Part shown: positions 7,950 to 16,250 of the stretch, piece by piece | How the letters are laid out: each line of letters opens with the position of its first letter | Numbering within the stretch: the first letter of the stretch is position 1 | NCBI GenBank assembly: GCA_016715065.1 | Contig: JADKBN010000009.1 | Coordinates: 84,641-148,640 of the forward strand | Source: Fibrobacterota bacterium | Lineage (GTDB): Bacteria; Fibrobacterota; Fibrobacteria; UBA5070 | Direction: 5' to 3' | DNA length: 64,000 nucleotides | Notes under the pieces: generated by a model | What the model saw: the letters and a program-made list of their open reading frames with translations, nothing else | Told to the model about the DNA's origin: nothing | The model's database searches: none | Program-made: the position numbers and the translations under genes

Positions 7950-8702
7950 TCATCGCTTGATGAATCGATCCAGTTCCCGCAATTCCGCCGACGTCAACGC
8001 TCGTACCGCCCCTTTGGCCAGATCGCCCAAGGTCAGCGAGGCCAGGGATACCCGGACCAGACGATCCACTTCGATTCCCAGAACCTCCAGCATCCGTCGG
8101 ATCTCGCGGTTCTTGCCTTCGCACAGCACGATCTCCAGCCAGCAGGTTTTTTCGCCCGTGCGCAGGATGCGCGCAGCGCTGGCCCGCAGGGCTTCGCCTC
8201 CGTCCACGATTCCCGTCTGGAGTGTTTCCAGTTCCTGCGCGGTCACCAATCGGTTGGCCTGTACGTGGTAGGTCTTGGGGATGCCCCTCGCAGGATCCAG
8301 CAGGGCATCTGCCCAGGCGGTGTCGTTGGTAAACAGCAATAGGCCTTCGCTGGCCATGTCCAAGCGCCCCACCGGGCCCACATGGGGGAGATTCAATCCG
8401 GACAGGCAATCGAACACCGTGCGACGGTTTTTTTCGTCGGAGGCGGTGGTCACCAGGCCGCGAGGTTTGTTGAGCATCAGATAGACCTTGGATTGGGCCA
8501 CCAAGGGCTTTCCGTCGATCTCGATGCGATCGGACGGGAGTGTGGGGGATTCGGGATCTCGCACGATTCTCCCATTGAGCTTCACCACCCCGGAGGCCAC
8601 GAGCTTTTCGGCTTGACTTCGCGAGGCGAATCCGCTTTTGTTGATGGCGCGTGCCAACCCGATGCGTCGTTGGGTTTCCAAGGGTAGGGAAGGTAGAACC
8701 AT
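7950..8702 (-). CDS. RsuA/RluB-family pseudouridine synthase
   Basis: About 250 residues. An N-terminal S4 RNA-binding domain (RAINKSGFASRSQAEKLVASG..LNGR) is followed by the synthase domain with the catalytic signature GRLDMASEGLLLFTND, whose Asp is the nucleophile, and by the family motif EGKNREIRRMLEVLG. These enzymes convert specific uridines of rRNA to pseudouridine; which site is modified cannot be decided, because RluB, RluE, RluF and RsuA share these motifs. The frame is open to an ATG at 8738; neither start has a strong ribosome-binding site, and I prefer 8702. Confidence 0.85.
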   Translation of the reverse strand: MVLPSLPLETQRRIGLARAINKSGFASRSQAEKLVASGVVKLNGRIVRDPESPTLPSDRIEIDGKPLVAQSKVYLMLNKPRGLVTTASDEKNRRTVFDCLSGLNLPHVGPVGRLDMASEGLLLFTNDTAWADALLDPARGIPKTYHVQANRLVTAQELETLQTGIVDGGEALRASAARILRTGEKTCWLEIVLCEGKNREIRRMLEVLGIEVDRLVRVSLASLTLGDLAKGAVRALTSAELRELDRFIKR

Positions 8703-8780
8703 CGCCCGGCACTTGGGCGGTAGGACGGAATCTGGCATCCGCCGGGAAAGGAACCGCTGGACAAATCGGAAGGCGGGAGA

Positions 8781-8798
8781 TAGTTTTATATCAAACTA
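8781..8798. promoter_or_regulatory. probable MarR operator
   Basis: TAGTTTTATATCAAACTA is an inverted repeat (TAGTTT / AAACTA with a 6-base spacer) in an AT-rich patch of otherwise GC-rich DNA. It ends 17 bases before the start of the PNPOx-like gene, whose partner codes for a MarR regulator. Size and symmetry fit MarR-family operators; binding by that regulator is inferred. Confidence 0.5.
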
Positions 8799-8815
8799 AA
8801 ACAGGAGAGTCGACC

Positions 8816-9295
8816 TTGTCCCAAGCATCCATCCTTGCTTCCTGGAAACTCGTCCTGCGAGCCCAACACCTGGTCTTGTCCACCCTGGACGAGCAAAACG
8901 GTTTTCCGGACGCGCGGACCTTGTTCAATCTTCGCGTGGCCCGCTCCCAGTGTTTTGCCGCCGGGGCTTCGGCCCTGCCCAACGGGTTTTCATGCTGGAT
9001 CGCCACCAACACATCCAGCACCAAGGTCAGGCAATTGCGGGCCAATCCCAAGGCTTCCCTGTATTACGCAGATCCGGTCTGTTTCGAGGGACTGACTCTC
9101 CAGGGCGAATGCACGGAGGTTCTGGATCCGGCCATTCGCGCGGGCATCTGGACCGATGGCTGGCAGATGTTCTATCCGGGTGGACTGGAAGGGGGCGATT
9201 TTTCCGTATTTCGGTTCCATCCCCTGCGGGCGCGGCATTATCACGGCTTGCAAGTTGGCCTGTTCGATCCGCGAACTGTTCCCGAGCTGCCCTGA
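8816..9295 (+). CDS. pyridoxamine 5'-phosphate oxidase-family flavin protein
   Basis: 159 residues from a TTG at 8816, chosen because AGGAGA lies 7 bases upstream; upstream codons would run through the operator. The sequence (ASWKLVLRAQHLVLSTLDEQNGFPDARTLFNLR..SCWIATNTSSTKVRQLRANPKASLYYAD) has the split-barrel pattern of small FMN-binding PNPOx-like proteins related to general stress protein 26. The substrate is unknown. It is followed without a gap by the marR-type gene, so the two form a small autoregulated operon. Confidence 0.75.
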   Translation: MSQASILASWKLVLRAQHLVLSTLDEQNGFPDARTLFNLRVARSQCFAAGASALPNGFSCWIATNTSSTKVRQLRANPKASLYYADPVCFEGLTLQGECTEVLDPAIRAGIWTDGWQMFYPGGLEGGDFSVFRFHPLRARHYHGLQVGLFDPRTVPELP

Positions 9296-9748
9296 ATGGC
9301 TGGCAAAGCTCGTGAAGGCGGCTTGCTCTTGGCGCAGGTCCACCAGCTTTCAGGGCGGGTCTTCGCCCGTGTGCTGAAACGCCATGGCTTGGATGAGCTC
9401 AACCCCGCCCAGGGGCGCATCGTCTACGCGCTGTGGAAACACGGGAGCCAGTCGCAGACAGCGCTTTGCGAGCGGACGCGGCTGGACAAATCCACGTTGG
9501 CCTTGATGTTGGATCGCCTGGAGGCGGATGGCCAGTTGGTGCGCAAGGCCGATCCCATGGATGGGCGACGAAGATTGGTGTCGTTGACCGCCAAGAACCT
9601 CGCTTTGCACGAGTCCTATGCGAAGGCCTCCGCGGAGATGTCGAGCCTGTTCTACTCGGGGTTGAGTTCCGCGGAAATGGAACAGTTCGAAGCGACGTTG
9701 GCGAAGATCCGCACCAACCTCGAGACCGCCGAGGCGGTGGCGAGGTGA
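9296..9748 (+). CDS. MarR-family transcriptional regulator
   Basis: 150 residues. The winged-helix core is visible: LNPAQGRIVYALWKHG, then the recognition helix region SQTALCERTRLDKSTLALMLDRLEADGQLVRK, and the wing DPMDGRRRLVSLT. These proteins bind palindromic operators as dimers and release on ligand binding or oxidation. There is no cysteine in the N-terminal sensing position used by OhrR-type members. The ATG directly follows the stop of the PNPOx-like gene. The inverted repeat at 8781-8798 is the likely target. Confidence 0.88.
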   Translation: MAGKAREGGLLLAQVHQLSGRVFARVLKRHGLDELNPAQGRIVYALWKHGSQSQTALCERTRLDKSTLALMLDRLEADGQLVRKADPMDGRRRLVSLTAKNLALHESYAKASAEMSSLFYSGLSSAEMEQFEATLAKIRTNLETAEAVAR

Positions 9749-9830
9749 AGGTGGAGGAGGGCCGATCCCATCGAACCGTCTATCTTCAGCATGCTAGAGC
9801 GATCCATCCACGAATCTTCGGGAGCCCTTC

Positions 9831-10370
9831 ATGAATGTCCGTACCTTCGCCACTCCTCTCACCATCGCCGCATTCCTGAGCGTCGGCATCACAGGGATCA
9901 GCATGGTGCTCGATTACGAGGGAGGCTTCGTGGAAGACCTCCACAAGATTTCCGGGATCCTTCTGGTCGGCGCGTCCGCCTTGCACTTGTGGGTGAACAA
10001 GGCGATGCTCGTCAAGCATCTCCAGTCCAGGCTCGGTGCTGCCTTGGCAATCGTTGCAGGCATTTTGGTGGTTGTCGCTTTGTTGCCTTTGGGAGAAAAA
10101 CCCGCCGAGGGCCCAGGCAAGGCGAGCCGGCAGCTGATGGAAACCGCTGCCCGCGCCGATCTCAAGGGCGTGGCCATCCTGGCGCGCAAGAGCCCCTCGG
10201 TTGCCGTGACGGAACTTCGAGCCAAGGGACTGGTGGTGGAATCGGAAAACCTCTCCATCGAGGAGTTGGCGCGGCGCAACAAACGCTCCACCTCCGAGGT
10301 CCTTTCGTTGGTGCTTCCCACGGCGACGGAGGGCGAGGACGACCACGAGGAACATGAAGACGACGACTGA
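9831..10370 (+). CDS. DUF4405-type membrane protein
   Basis: 179 residues. The N-terminus has two or three membrane segments with ITGISMVLDY and EDLHKISGILLVGASALHLWVNKAML, the histidine-bearing pattern of DUF4405 proteins, which resemble small heme-binding cytochrome b-like membrane domains. A third segment lies at ~residues 67-85. The soluble C-terminal half is followed by an acidic tail (EGEDDHEEHEDDD) that could bind metal. The function is unknown. It is a single gene, followed by a palindromic intergenic repeat. Confidence 0.65.
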   Translation: MNVRTFATPLTIAAFLSVGITGISMVLDYEGGFVEDLHKISGILLVGASALHLWVNKAMLVKHLQSRLGAALAIVAGILVVVALLPLGEKPAEGPGKASRQLMETAARADLKGVAILARKSPSVAVTELRAKGLVVESENLSIEELARRNKRSTSEVLSLVLPTATEGEDDHEEHEDDD

Positions 10371-10485
10371 TCGGAGGCTGTGCGGCCTACTGTAGCGTCC
10401 CGATAATTCCGAAACTAACCTCGCCCTTGGCGCTTAAGGCGCCCAAACGAAGCCCCAATTGCCGCAGTTGTCGAGACGCCCATTT

Positions 10486-10547
10486 CCCTTCGAGACGGAG
10501 GCTTCGCCTCCTCCTCAGGGCAGGCATGGGCTCCTCAGGACGAACGG
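10486..10547. repeat. intergenic palindromic repeat (CCCTTCGAGACG type)
   Basis: CCCTTCGAGACGGAGGCTTCG continues through CTCCTCAGGG and ends CTCAGGACGAACGG, matching the family at 20613-20755 and 28423-28469. It sits in the 205-base convergent gap between the DUF4405 and alcohol dehydrogenase genes, and may act as a bidirectional terminator-like hairpin. Confidence 0.6.
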
Positions 10548-10575
10548 ATAGTTTCTTTTCCACCAGGACGGCACA

Positions 10576-11715
10576 CTAGAGGGCCTCTTCGAGGATCGCG
10601 TCAATTTCTGACGGCAGCAGGTCCACCGGGTTTCCCTTCATGGAACTCGCCCGCAGTCCCGCCTCGCGCATGGCGGGGATGTCGGAACGGGTCATGCCCC
10701 AGTGCGAGAGGCCGCGGTCGCCGGCCAAGGCCGAGAGCTTTACCAGAACGGCCAGGCCGTCGTCCAGGGTTGCGTGGGTCGAGTCGCACAGCAGCTGGGC
10801 GGCATCGAGGTACCGAGCCAGGCCTTCGGGCCGGTCGGCCAAAGCTTTGCAATTGGCCTTCCAGACGGGAACCAGAAGTCGGGCACAAAGCTCGCCATGG
10901 GGGGCGCCGAGCCTTCCTCCCAGCGGTGCCGCCAAGCCGTGCACGGCACCGAGCTTGGCGTTGGCCAAGGCCATGCCGGAAAACAGGCTCGCCTGGGCGA
11001 GGTCCGTGCGTGCCTGGAGGTCTGCACCGTCGCGCACGGCCGTGGGCAGGGACCGAACGGATTTTGGAATCCCCTCGCGGCACAGCGCGTCGGAAAAGGG
11101 GGTGTGGAACCTGGTCACCAGCGGCTCGATCAGCTGGGCGAGCGCGTCCAATCCGGTGCAAGCCGTGGTGTGGGCATCCACCGCCAGGGCGAGGGTGGGG
11201 TCGACGATGGCCAGGACCGGCATCAATTGCGGGCCGCGCAGGCTCGCCTTCACCCCCGATGCTCCGATCACCGCGTTGCGCGTGGCCTCGGCGCCGGTTC
11301 CGGAAGTGGTAGGGATGGTCACACAGGGAAGCCCCGGGTGCGGAATGGATCGTCCGCCGCCCACGACCTCCAGATGCTCCAGCGGGTCATCGGATCCAGG
11401 AACCAGCGCCGCGATGGCCTTGGCCAGATCCAGTGCGCTGCCTCCGCCCAGTCCGACCACCACTTCCACCCGGGCCTTGCGGGCAGCGGACAGGCGCTCG
11501 CGCAACAGTTCCAGCGAGGGCTCGCCCGGGCAGGTCAAGGTCAAGACTTGTCCACCAAGGTCTTCCAGGGCCTGCGAAAGCCAACGGGCGCGCCGCGGGT
11601 CGCCTCCGGTCACCAGCGCGATGCGCCCGCCCAGGGCGAGGATTTCGGGAACACAGGTCAGGGCCTTCCCGGCCCCGAAAACGATCCGGCGGGGAATGGC
11701 GACTTCCCAGTTCAC
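10576..11715 (-). CDS. iron-containing alcohol dehydrogenase family protein
   Basis: 379 residues from GTG 11715, usual length for the group III (Fe-ADH) family. The NAD-binding half has VGLGGGSALDLAKAIA and the C-terminal half has TIPTTSGTGAEATRNAV. Metal-site regions are TGLDALAQLIE and VHGLAAPLGGRLGAPHGE. The usual D-A-L-x-H has Gln in place of the second metal-ligand His, while the other two His are kept; some family branches tolerate this, so metal and activity are uncertain. The start overlaps the stop of the ABM gene by 4 bases, suggesting translational coupling. Confidence 0.85.
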   Translation of the reverse strand: MNWEVAIPRRIVFGAGKALTCVPEILALGGRIALVTGGDPRRARWLSQALEDLGGQVLTLTCPGEPSLELLRERLSAARKARVEVVVGLGGGSALDLAKAIAALVPGSDDPLEHLEVVGGGRSIPHPGLPCVTIPTTSGTGAEATRNAVIGASGVKASLRGPQLMPVLAIVDPTLALAVDAHTTACTGLDALAQLIEPLVTRFHTPFSDALCREGIPKSVRSLPTAVRDGADLQARTDLAQASLFSGMALANAKLGAVHGLAAPLGGRLGAPHGELCARLLVPVWKANCKALADRPEGLARYLDAAQLLCDSTHATLDDGLAVLVKLSALAGDRGLSHWGMTRSDIPAMREAGLRASSMKGNPVDLLPSEIDAILEEAL

Positions 11716-12017
11716 CAGGCGCCCGCCTCGGGGTGGACTTCGCGGAACTTGACCGAGGTGCGCGCGACGGCCATCATGGGTTCCACCTTATCGCGCCAAA
11801 GCTTGTAATGGGCGGTTTCCTTGTGGGCGGCGGGTGCCTGGTCGTCGCGGTAGGCTTCCACAAGGACAAAAAACGACGGATCGTCCACGCCGCGCACGAC
11901 ATCGAACCGGGCGATGCCCGGCTCCTGGAGGCTCGCGCGGGCGTTTTCGACGGTGGCGCTCAGGAAGGCATCTTCCGAGCCTGACTTGACATGGACGTTC
12001 ACATGGACGATCAGCAT
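11712..12017 (-). CDS. antibiotic-biosynthesis-monooxygenase (ABM) domain protein
   Basis: 101 residues. The compact sequence (MLIVHVNVHVKSGSEDAFLSAT..NARASLQEPGIARFDVVRG..FFVLVEAYRD..AAHKETAHYKLW) matches the dimeric ferredoxin-like ABM/LsrG fold. Members handle small quinone-like or autoinducer breakdown products; the substrate here is not known. A GGAG lies ahead of the ATG at 12017. It is the first gene of a pair with the iron alcohol dehydrogenase and begins 44 bases after ppc ends. Confidence 0.8.
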   Translation of the reverse strand: MLIVHVNVHVKSGSEDAFLSATVENARASLQEPGIARFDVVRGVDDPSFFVLVEAYRDDQAPAAHKETAHYKLWRDKVEPMMAVARTSVKFREVHPEAGAW

Positions 12018-12061
12018 TGGCGGAGGTCTCCCAAAAGGGTGAGGTTGGTGAAACGACGGGT

Positions 12062-14842
12062 TCAGCCCGTGGTGCGCAGGCCGGAAGCGATGGCGTTGAC
12101 GGTCACCAGCAATTGCAGCAGCGCCTGCTCCCACTCGGGAGTCTGGGCGGGGATCTTTCGCCACTTGGTGATGAGATCCACCTGGAGGCCGTGGAGCCGC
12201 CGCAGGGCACGCGACCGCAGGTCCAGGCTCCGGGCCAAGCGGGGGCGGCGCTCGGCGAAAGGAAGGCGGTACAACGAGGCGATCATTTCCTGCGACTTGT
12301 GGAATTCGGTGCGGATGCGGGTCAGAAACCGCTCGCGCAGGACCGGATCTTCCACCATGGCCGCGTACAGGTTCCACACCGATTCGTCGGTCGTGGCCAG
12401 GGTGGTTTCCACATTGGCCACCACATAGCGCAGAAGCGGCATTCCTTCGAGGTTCTCGACCAGGTGGCGCCAATCCTCGGGACGGTCCCTGCGCAGGGTT
12501 TCCAGCGCGGTGCCCACGCCGTACCAGCCGGTGAGGTGAAACCGCGACTGGCCCCACGAGAACACCCAAGGGATGGCCCGGAGGTCGGAAAGTGTCCGCT
12601 TGCCCGTGCGGCGGGCGGGTCGCGAGCCGATGCGGCTGGATTCGATCACGTCGATGGGCGTGGCCTGGGCGAAGAAAGCCAAGAAGCCGTCTTCTTCCAC
12701 CAGGTTCTGGTATTCCGTGCGGCTCCAACTGGAGAGCGACTCCAGGATGGCGTCCTGGCGCGGGTCGTCGTCTCGGCTGGAGCGAAGCGACCGGTCGGCG
12801 GCACCCGCGAAGAGAAGCTCCAGGTTGTAGACCGCCGAGATCAAATTCGCGTACTTCTGCGCGATGGTTTCGCCTTGTTCGGTCATGCGCAGACCTGACG
12901 CGAGCGAGGCCGGCGGGAGGGCTTCCAGAAAGTGGTGCGTCGGTCCGGCGCCGCGCGAAATCGTACCGCCCCGGCCATGGAAGAACCGAAGCCGCACGCC
13001 CCGGGTGCGGCCCAGCGCGGTGAGCCGACGCTGGGCGGAAAGCAGGTGCCACTGGCTGGCGAGGATGCCCCCGTCCTTGTTGGAATCGGAGTAGCCGATC
13101 ATCACCTGTTGCACGGGCTTGGCCGAGCGCTTTTCGCGCAACGGCCCCAGGAACTTGAGCGTGGTGCGGGTGATGGGGTGATCCAGAAACCGGTCCAGGA
13201 TGGCATCGGCCGCCTCGAGGTCGTCGATGGTCTCGAACAAGGGCGTGACCGGAACCAGCGACGCGATGCCTTCCGGAGTCTGCACCAGCAGTCCCGCTTC
13301 GCGCTGGAGCAGGTACACGGCCAACAGGTCCGACAGACTTCGCGTCATGGACACGATGAAGGTCCCCACACCCGCCATGCCGTGGTGTTCGATTTCTTCG
13401 GCGATCACCCGATGGCTGTCGGCCACGGCCAGCGCCGCGTCGCCCGAACGGTTGCAGGGAAGAGAAAACGGACGCAAGGTGGACAATTCCCGCTCCAGGA
13501 AGTCCAGCCGATCCTGCTCCGACCAGGCGCCAAAATCCGTCCGAGCCGCTCCGGAAGCGGCCAACAATTCCTCGATGGCGCGGTCGTGGAAGGTCGAATT
13601 TTGTCGGATGTCCATCTGGGCCAGGTGGAACCCGAAGGCCTCGACGTGGCGGCGCAACCGGAACACCTCCAGGTCGGCCAAGCGGTGGGCCCCGGCATCG
13701 CGCAGGGATTTGTCCAGGGTAGTGAGATCCTGCGCCAACTCGGAGGCTTCCAGGTATTTCCAGCCGCAGGCATCGGTGGCGGGGACGGCGTCGGGAAGGC
13801 GCGCGGTGGCCAGGTTCACGAATTGCCGCCAGGGCTCCTCGCGGTTGCGGGCCAGTGCCGCCGTTGCGATCTCGGAGGGCACCAAGGCCGCCATCCGGTC
13901 CACTTCCGCCTGGAACCACGCCGGTGGCTCCTGCAGACGTCGGGAAAGCGAGAGCCGCGATCCCAGGCGCACCAAACGCTCGCGCAGGATTTCCAGAGCC
14001 GAACGACGTAGTTCCCCCAGGGCCATGCGGGTGGTTTCGGCGCCCACCAAGGGGTGTCCGTCCCGGTCGCCGCCCACCCACGACCCGATCCGCAACAGCG
14101 GGAACCGGGAGGGCTCGACCAGGAGCGCCGGGTCCAGGCCCGCGTCGGCCCAGGCGGAACGGAGGCGATCATCCAGTTGCACCAGGGCTTCCGGAAACAC
14201 ATGGCGCAGATAGTGCAGGATGTTCAAAAGTTCGGCGCGGACATCCGGTTTCTGCACCAGAATTTCACCCGTGCGCCAAAGCCTCTCCAGCACGTCCTTG
14301 ACCTCTTCGTGGATGCGGCTTCGCTCCGACGGGGTCCACATGCGATTTTCCAGCTTGACCAAAAGCAGGTACAGCTCGCGGTGTTGCTCCAGCACGGTGG
14401 CGCGCTTGGCCTCTGTGGGGTGGGCCGTCAGGACCGGCTCAACGCTGATTTCCGCCACGCGCTCCGCGATGCGTTCCGCTCCGGCCTGGGTGCGCACCAG
14501 CTCCGACAGGCAATGCCCCCATAGGCCGTTTTCGCGCGAGAGTCCGTGGTCTTCTTCTTCGGCGCGCCGCATCTGGGCGGCACCGTTTTCTTCGGCCATG
14601 TTCAGAAGCTGAAAACAAATCGAGTAGGCCTGGGCCAATCGCTCGGGAGTGGGGGAGTCGCCGGGTTCGCACGGCCCGATCCATGGCAGTTGCGCGGCGA
14701 GGTCGGTTTCACCCAGTTCTTCCAGCACCGATCGGAAGCTTCCCATCAGCCAGGAGAAATCTTCGGTGAACTTGCCGCGGGTCCGTTCCGTGCGGCTTCG
14801 GGTGGCAGGCGCCAAAGGGTCTGGAGTCGTTTGGGTATCCAT
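12062..14842 (-). CDS. ppc: phosphoenolpyruvate carboxylase
   Basis: 926 residues, normal for the bacterial enzyme. It adds bicarbonate to phosphoenolpyruvate to make oxaloacetate, replenishing the TCA cycle. The catalytic histidine motif EPVLTAHPTEAKR is at ~135, GYSDSNKDGG at ~577 and the phosphate-binding FHGRGGTISRGAGP at ~617. The C-terminus ends in T-V-N-A-I-A-S-G-L-R-T-T-G, the family's conserved end. ATG 14842 is taken because residues upstream of it are not protein-like. It is divergent from coaD, with only 64 bases between the starts. Confidence 0.95.
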   Translation of the reverse strand: MDTQTTPDPLAPATRSRTERTRGKFTEDFSWLMGSFRSVLEELGETDLAAQLPWIGPCEPGDSPTPERLAQAYSICFQLLNMAEENGAAQMRRAEEEDHGLSRENGLWGHCLSELVRTQAGAERIAERVAEISVEPVLTAHPTEAKRATVLEQHRELYLLLVKLENRMWTPSERSRIHEEVKDVLERLWRTGEILVQKPDVRAELLNILHYLRHVFPEALVQLDDRLRSAWADAGLDPALLVEPSRFPLLRIGSWVGGDRDGHPLVGAETTRMALGELRRSALEILRERLVRLGSRLSLSRRLQEPPAWFQAEVDRMAALVPSEIATAALARNREEPWRQFVNLATARLPDAVPATDACGWKYLEASELAQDLTTLDKSLRDAGAHRLADLEVFRLRRHVEAFGFHLAQMDIRQNSTFHDRAIEELLAASGAARTDFGAWSEQDRLDFLERELSTLRPFSLPCNRSGDAALAVADSHRVIAEEIEHHGMAGVGTFIVSMTRSLSDLLAVYLLQREAGLLVQTPEGIASLVPVTPLFETIDDLEAADAILDRFLDHPITRTTLKFLGPLREKRSAKPVQQVMIGYSDSNKDGGILASQWHLLSAQRRLTALGRTRGVRLRFFHGRGGTISRGAGPTHHFLEALPPASLASGLRMTEQGETIAQKYANLISAVYNLELLFAGAADRSLRSSRDDDPRQDAILESLSSWSRTEYQNLVEEDGFLAFFAQATPIDVIESSRIGSRPARRTGKRTLSDLRAIPWVFSWGQSRFHLTGWYGVGTALETLRRDRPEDWRHLVENLEGMPLLRYVVANVETTLATTDESVWNLYAAMVEDPVLRERFLTRIRTEFHKSQEMIASLYRLPFAERRPRLARSLDLRSRALRRLHGLQVDLITKWRKIPAQTPEWEQALLQLLVTVNAIASGLRTTG

Positions 14843-14906
14843 GGAAGCGAAGTCTACCAAAGCATTCGCACCCGCACCGGCTCGAGGATCTAAGTTTCCT
14901 GTCTCC

Positions 14907-15398
14907 ATGCCGACCGCAGTCTATCCGGGAACCTTCGACCCACCCACCCACGGACATCTGGATCTGGTGGAGCGGGCCACCCGCATCTTTCCCAAAGTTT
15001 TGGTGGTGGTGGCCCACAACTCCCGGAAAACCCCCATTTTCACCTCCGAAGAACGGGTCTCCCTGTTCCAGCAAGCATTGGAGGAGCGCGGCATCCAGGG
15101 CGTGGAGGTCCATGCCTGGGAAGGTCTGACGGTGGATTTTTGCCGCAACCACGGCGCCAAGGTGATGGTTCGCGGCCTGCGCCAAAGTGGTGATTTCGAT
15201 TCGGAGCAATCGATCGCCTTGCTCAACCACAGATTGTATCCTGAAGTGGACACGGTGTTCCTGCCGGCTCGGGAAGAACACCTGGTTTTGTCGTCCACCC
15301 TGGTTCGGGAACTTTCCCGGTACCAGGTCGACACTTCGCCGTTCGTGCCACCTGTGGTGGTGCAGGCGCTCCGTCAACGTTTCCAGGGAGATGCATAG
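14907..15398 (+). CDS. coaD: pantetheine-phosphate adenylyltransferase
   Basis: 163 residues. It catalyses ATP + 4'-phosphopantetheine to dephospho-CoA, the fourth step of coenzyme A synthesis. The nucleotidyltransferase motif YPGTFDPPTHGHLD is at the N-terminus; MVRGLRQSGDFDSEQSIALLN and LSSTLVRELS mark the substrate and ATP sites. Length is typical of bacterial CoaD. Its stop abuts the ATG of the rhomboid gene, so the two are probably cotranscribed. Confidence 0.95.
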   Translation: MPTAVYPGTFDPPTHGHLDLVERATRIFPKVLVVVAHNSRKTPIFTSEERVSLFQQALEERGIQGVEVHAWEGLTVDFCRNHGAKVMVRGLRQSGDFDSEQSIALLNHRLYPEVDTVFLPAREEHLVLSSTLVRELSRYQVDTSPFVPPVVVQALRQRFQGDA

Positions 15399-16250
15399 AT
15401 GTTCGGAATGCCCACCCCTCCTGTGGTGAAGAACCTGATCATCGCCTGCGTCGCCGTGTTCCTGCTGCAATCCGGCGCGGAGTCGTTCGGGATCCTGCAC
15501 CCGGGCGTGATCGCTGCCTGGGGCAGCCTCATCCCTCAAGCCGTATGGGGAGAAGGCCAGGCGTGGCGGCTGGCCACCTACATGTTCCTGCATGGCGGGT
15601 TCATGCACATTTTGTTCAACATGCTGACGCTGTGGATGTTCGGCGGCGCCGTTGTTTCGCAGATCGGCGAACGTCGATTTTTGGGGCTGTATTTCACCAG
15701 CGGCATCCTTGCCGGACTGTTGTCGGCCCTGTTCTATTACGGGGGGCTTGCCGGCGGAAGCCACGTCTACATCGTCGGTGCCTCGGGGGCGTTGCTGGGT
15801 GTGATGTTCGCCTTCGCCAAATTCTTTCCGGAAGTGCCCATCCTGGTGCTGGGAATCTTTCCGGTTCCGGCCAAGTACATGGTGTGGGGCACCGGGGCCA
15901 TTTCGCTTTTGCTGGGCGTGACCGGCGAGGGCAACGTGGCGCACCTCACGCACCTGTTCGGGATCCTGGGTGGCTGGGCCTACCTTCGCTTTTCCGAACC
16001 CGTGGTGCAAGTGATCGAGCGCGCCGCCACCGCCCACGAAACCCAGAAAGCCCGCAAAGCCGTGGAAGAACTCCAGTCGCGCGAGGAATTCTTCGATTCG
16101 CGCGTGGACCCGATCCTCCGCAAGATCTCCCGAAACGGCATGGAAAGCCTGACGGCCATGGAGCGCGATATTCTCCAGCGCGCGAGTTCCATGAAACGCT
16201 CGGACAACACCGTCGATCTCCGCGCTTGGAGACGAGACAGGGACGGATGA
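15399..16250 (+). CDS. rhomboid-family intramembrane serine protease
   Basis: 283 residues with about six membrane helices. The family signatures are present in order: LHGGFMHILFNMLTLWMFGG (H-x3-N oxyanion region), IVGASGALLGVMFAF with the catalytic Ser near 129, and VAHLTHLFGILGGW with the catalytic His near 182. A soluble C-terminal tail of ~75 residues rich in E and R follows. Rhomboids cut membrane helices; the substrate is unknown. The ATG follows coaD directly, and the stop overlaps the next ATG (ATGA). Confidence 0.9.
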   Translation: MFGMPTPPVVKNLIIACVAVFLLQSGAESFGILHPGVIAAWGSLIPQAVWGEGQAWRLATYMFLHGGFMHILFNMLTLWMFGGAVVSQIGERRFLGLYFTSGILAGLLSALFYYGGLAGGSHVYIVGASGALLGVMFAFAKFFPEVPILVLGIFPVPAKYMVWGTGAISLLLGVTGEGNVAHLTHLFGILGGWAYLRFSEPVVQVIERAATAHETQKARKAVEELQSREEFFDSRVDPILRKISRNGMESLTAMERDILQRASSMKRSDNTVDLRAWRRDRDG

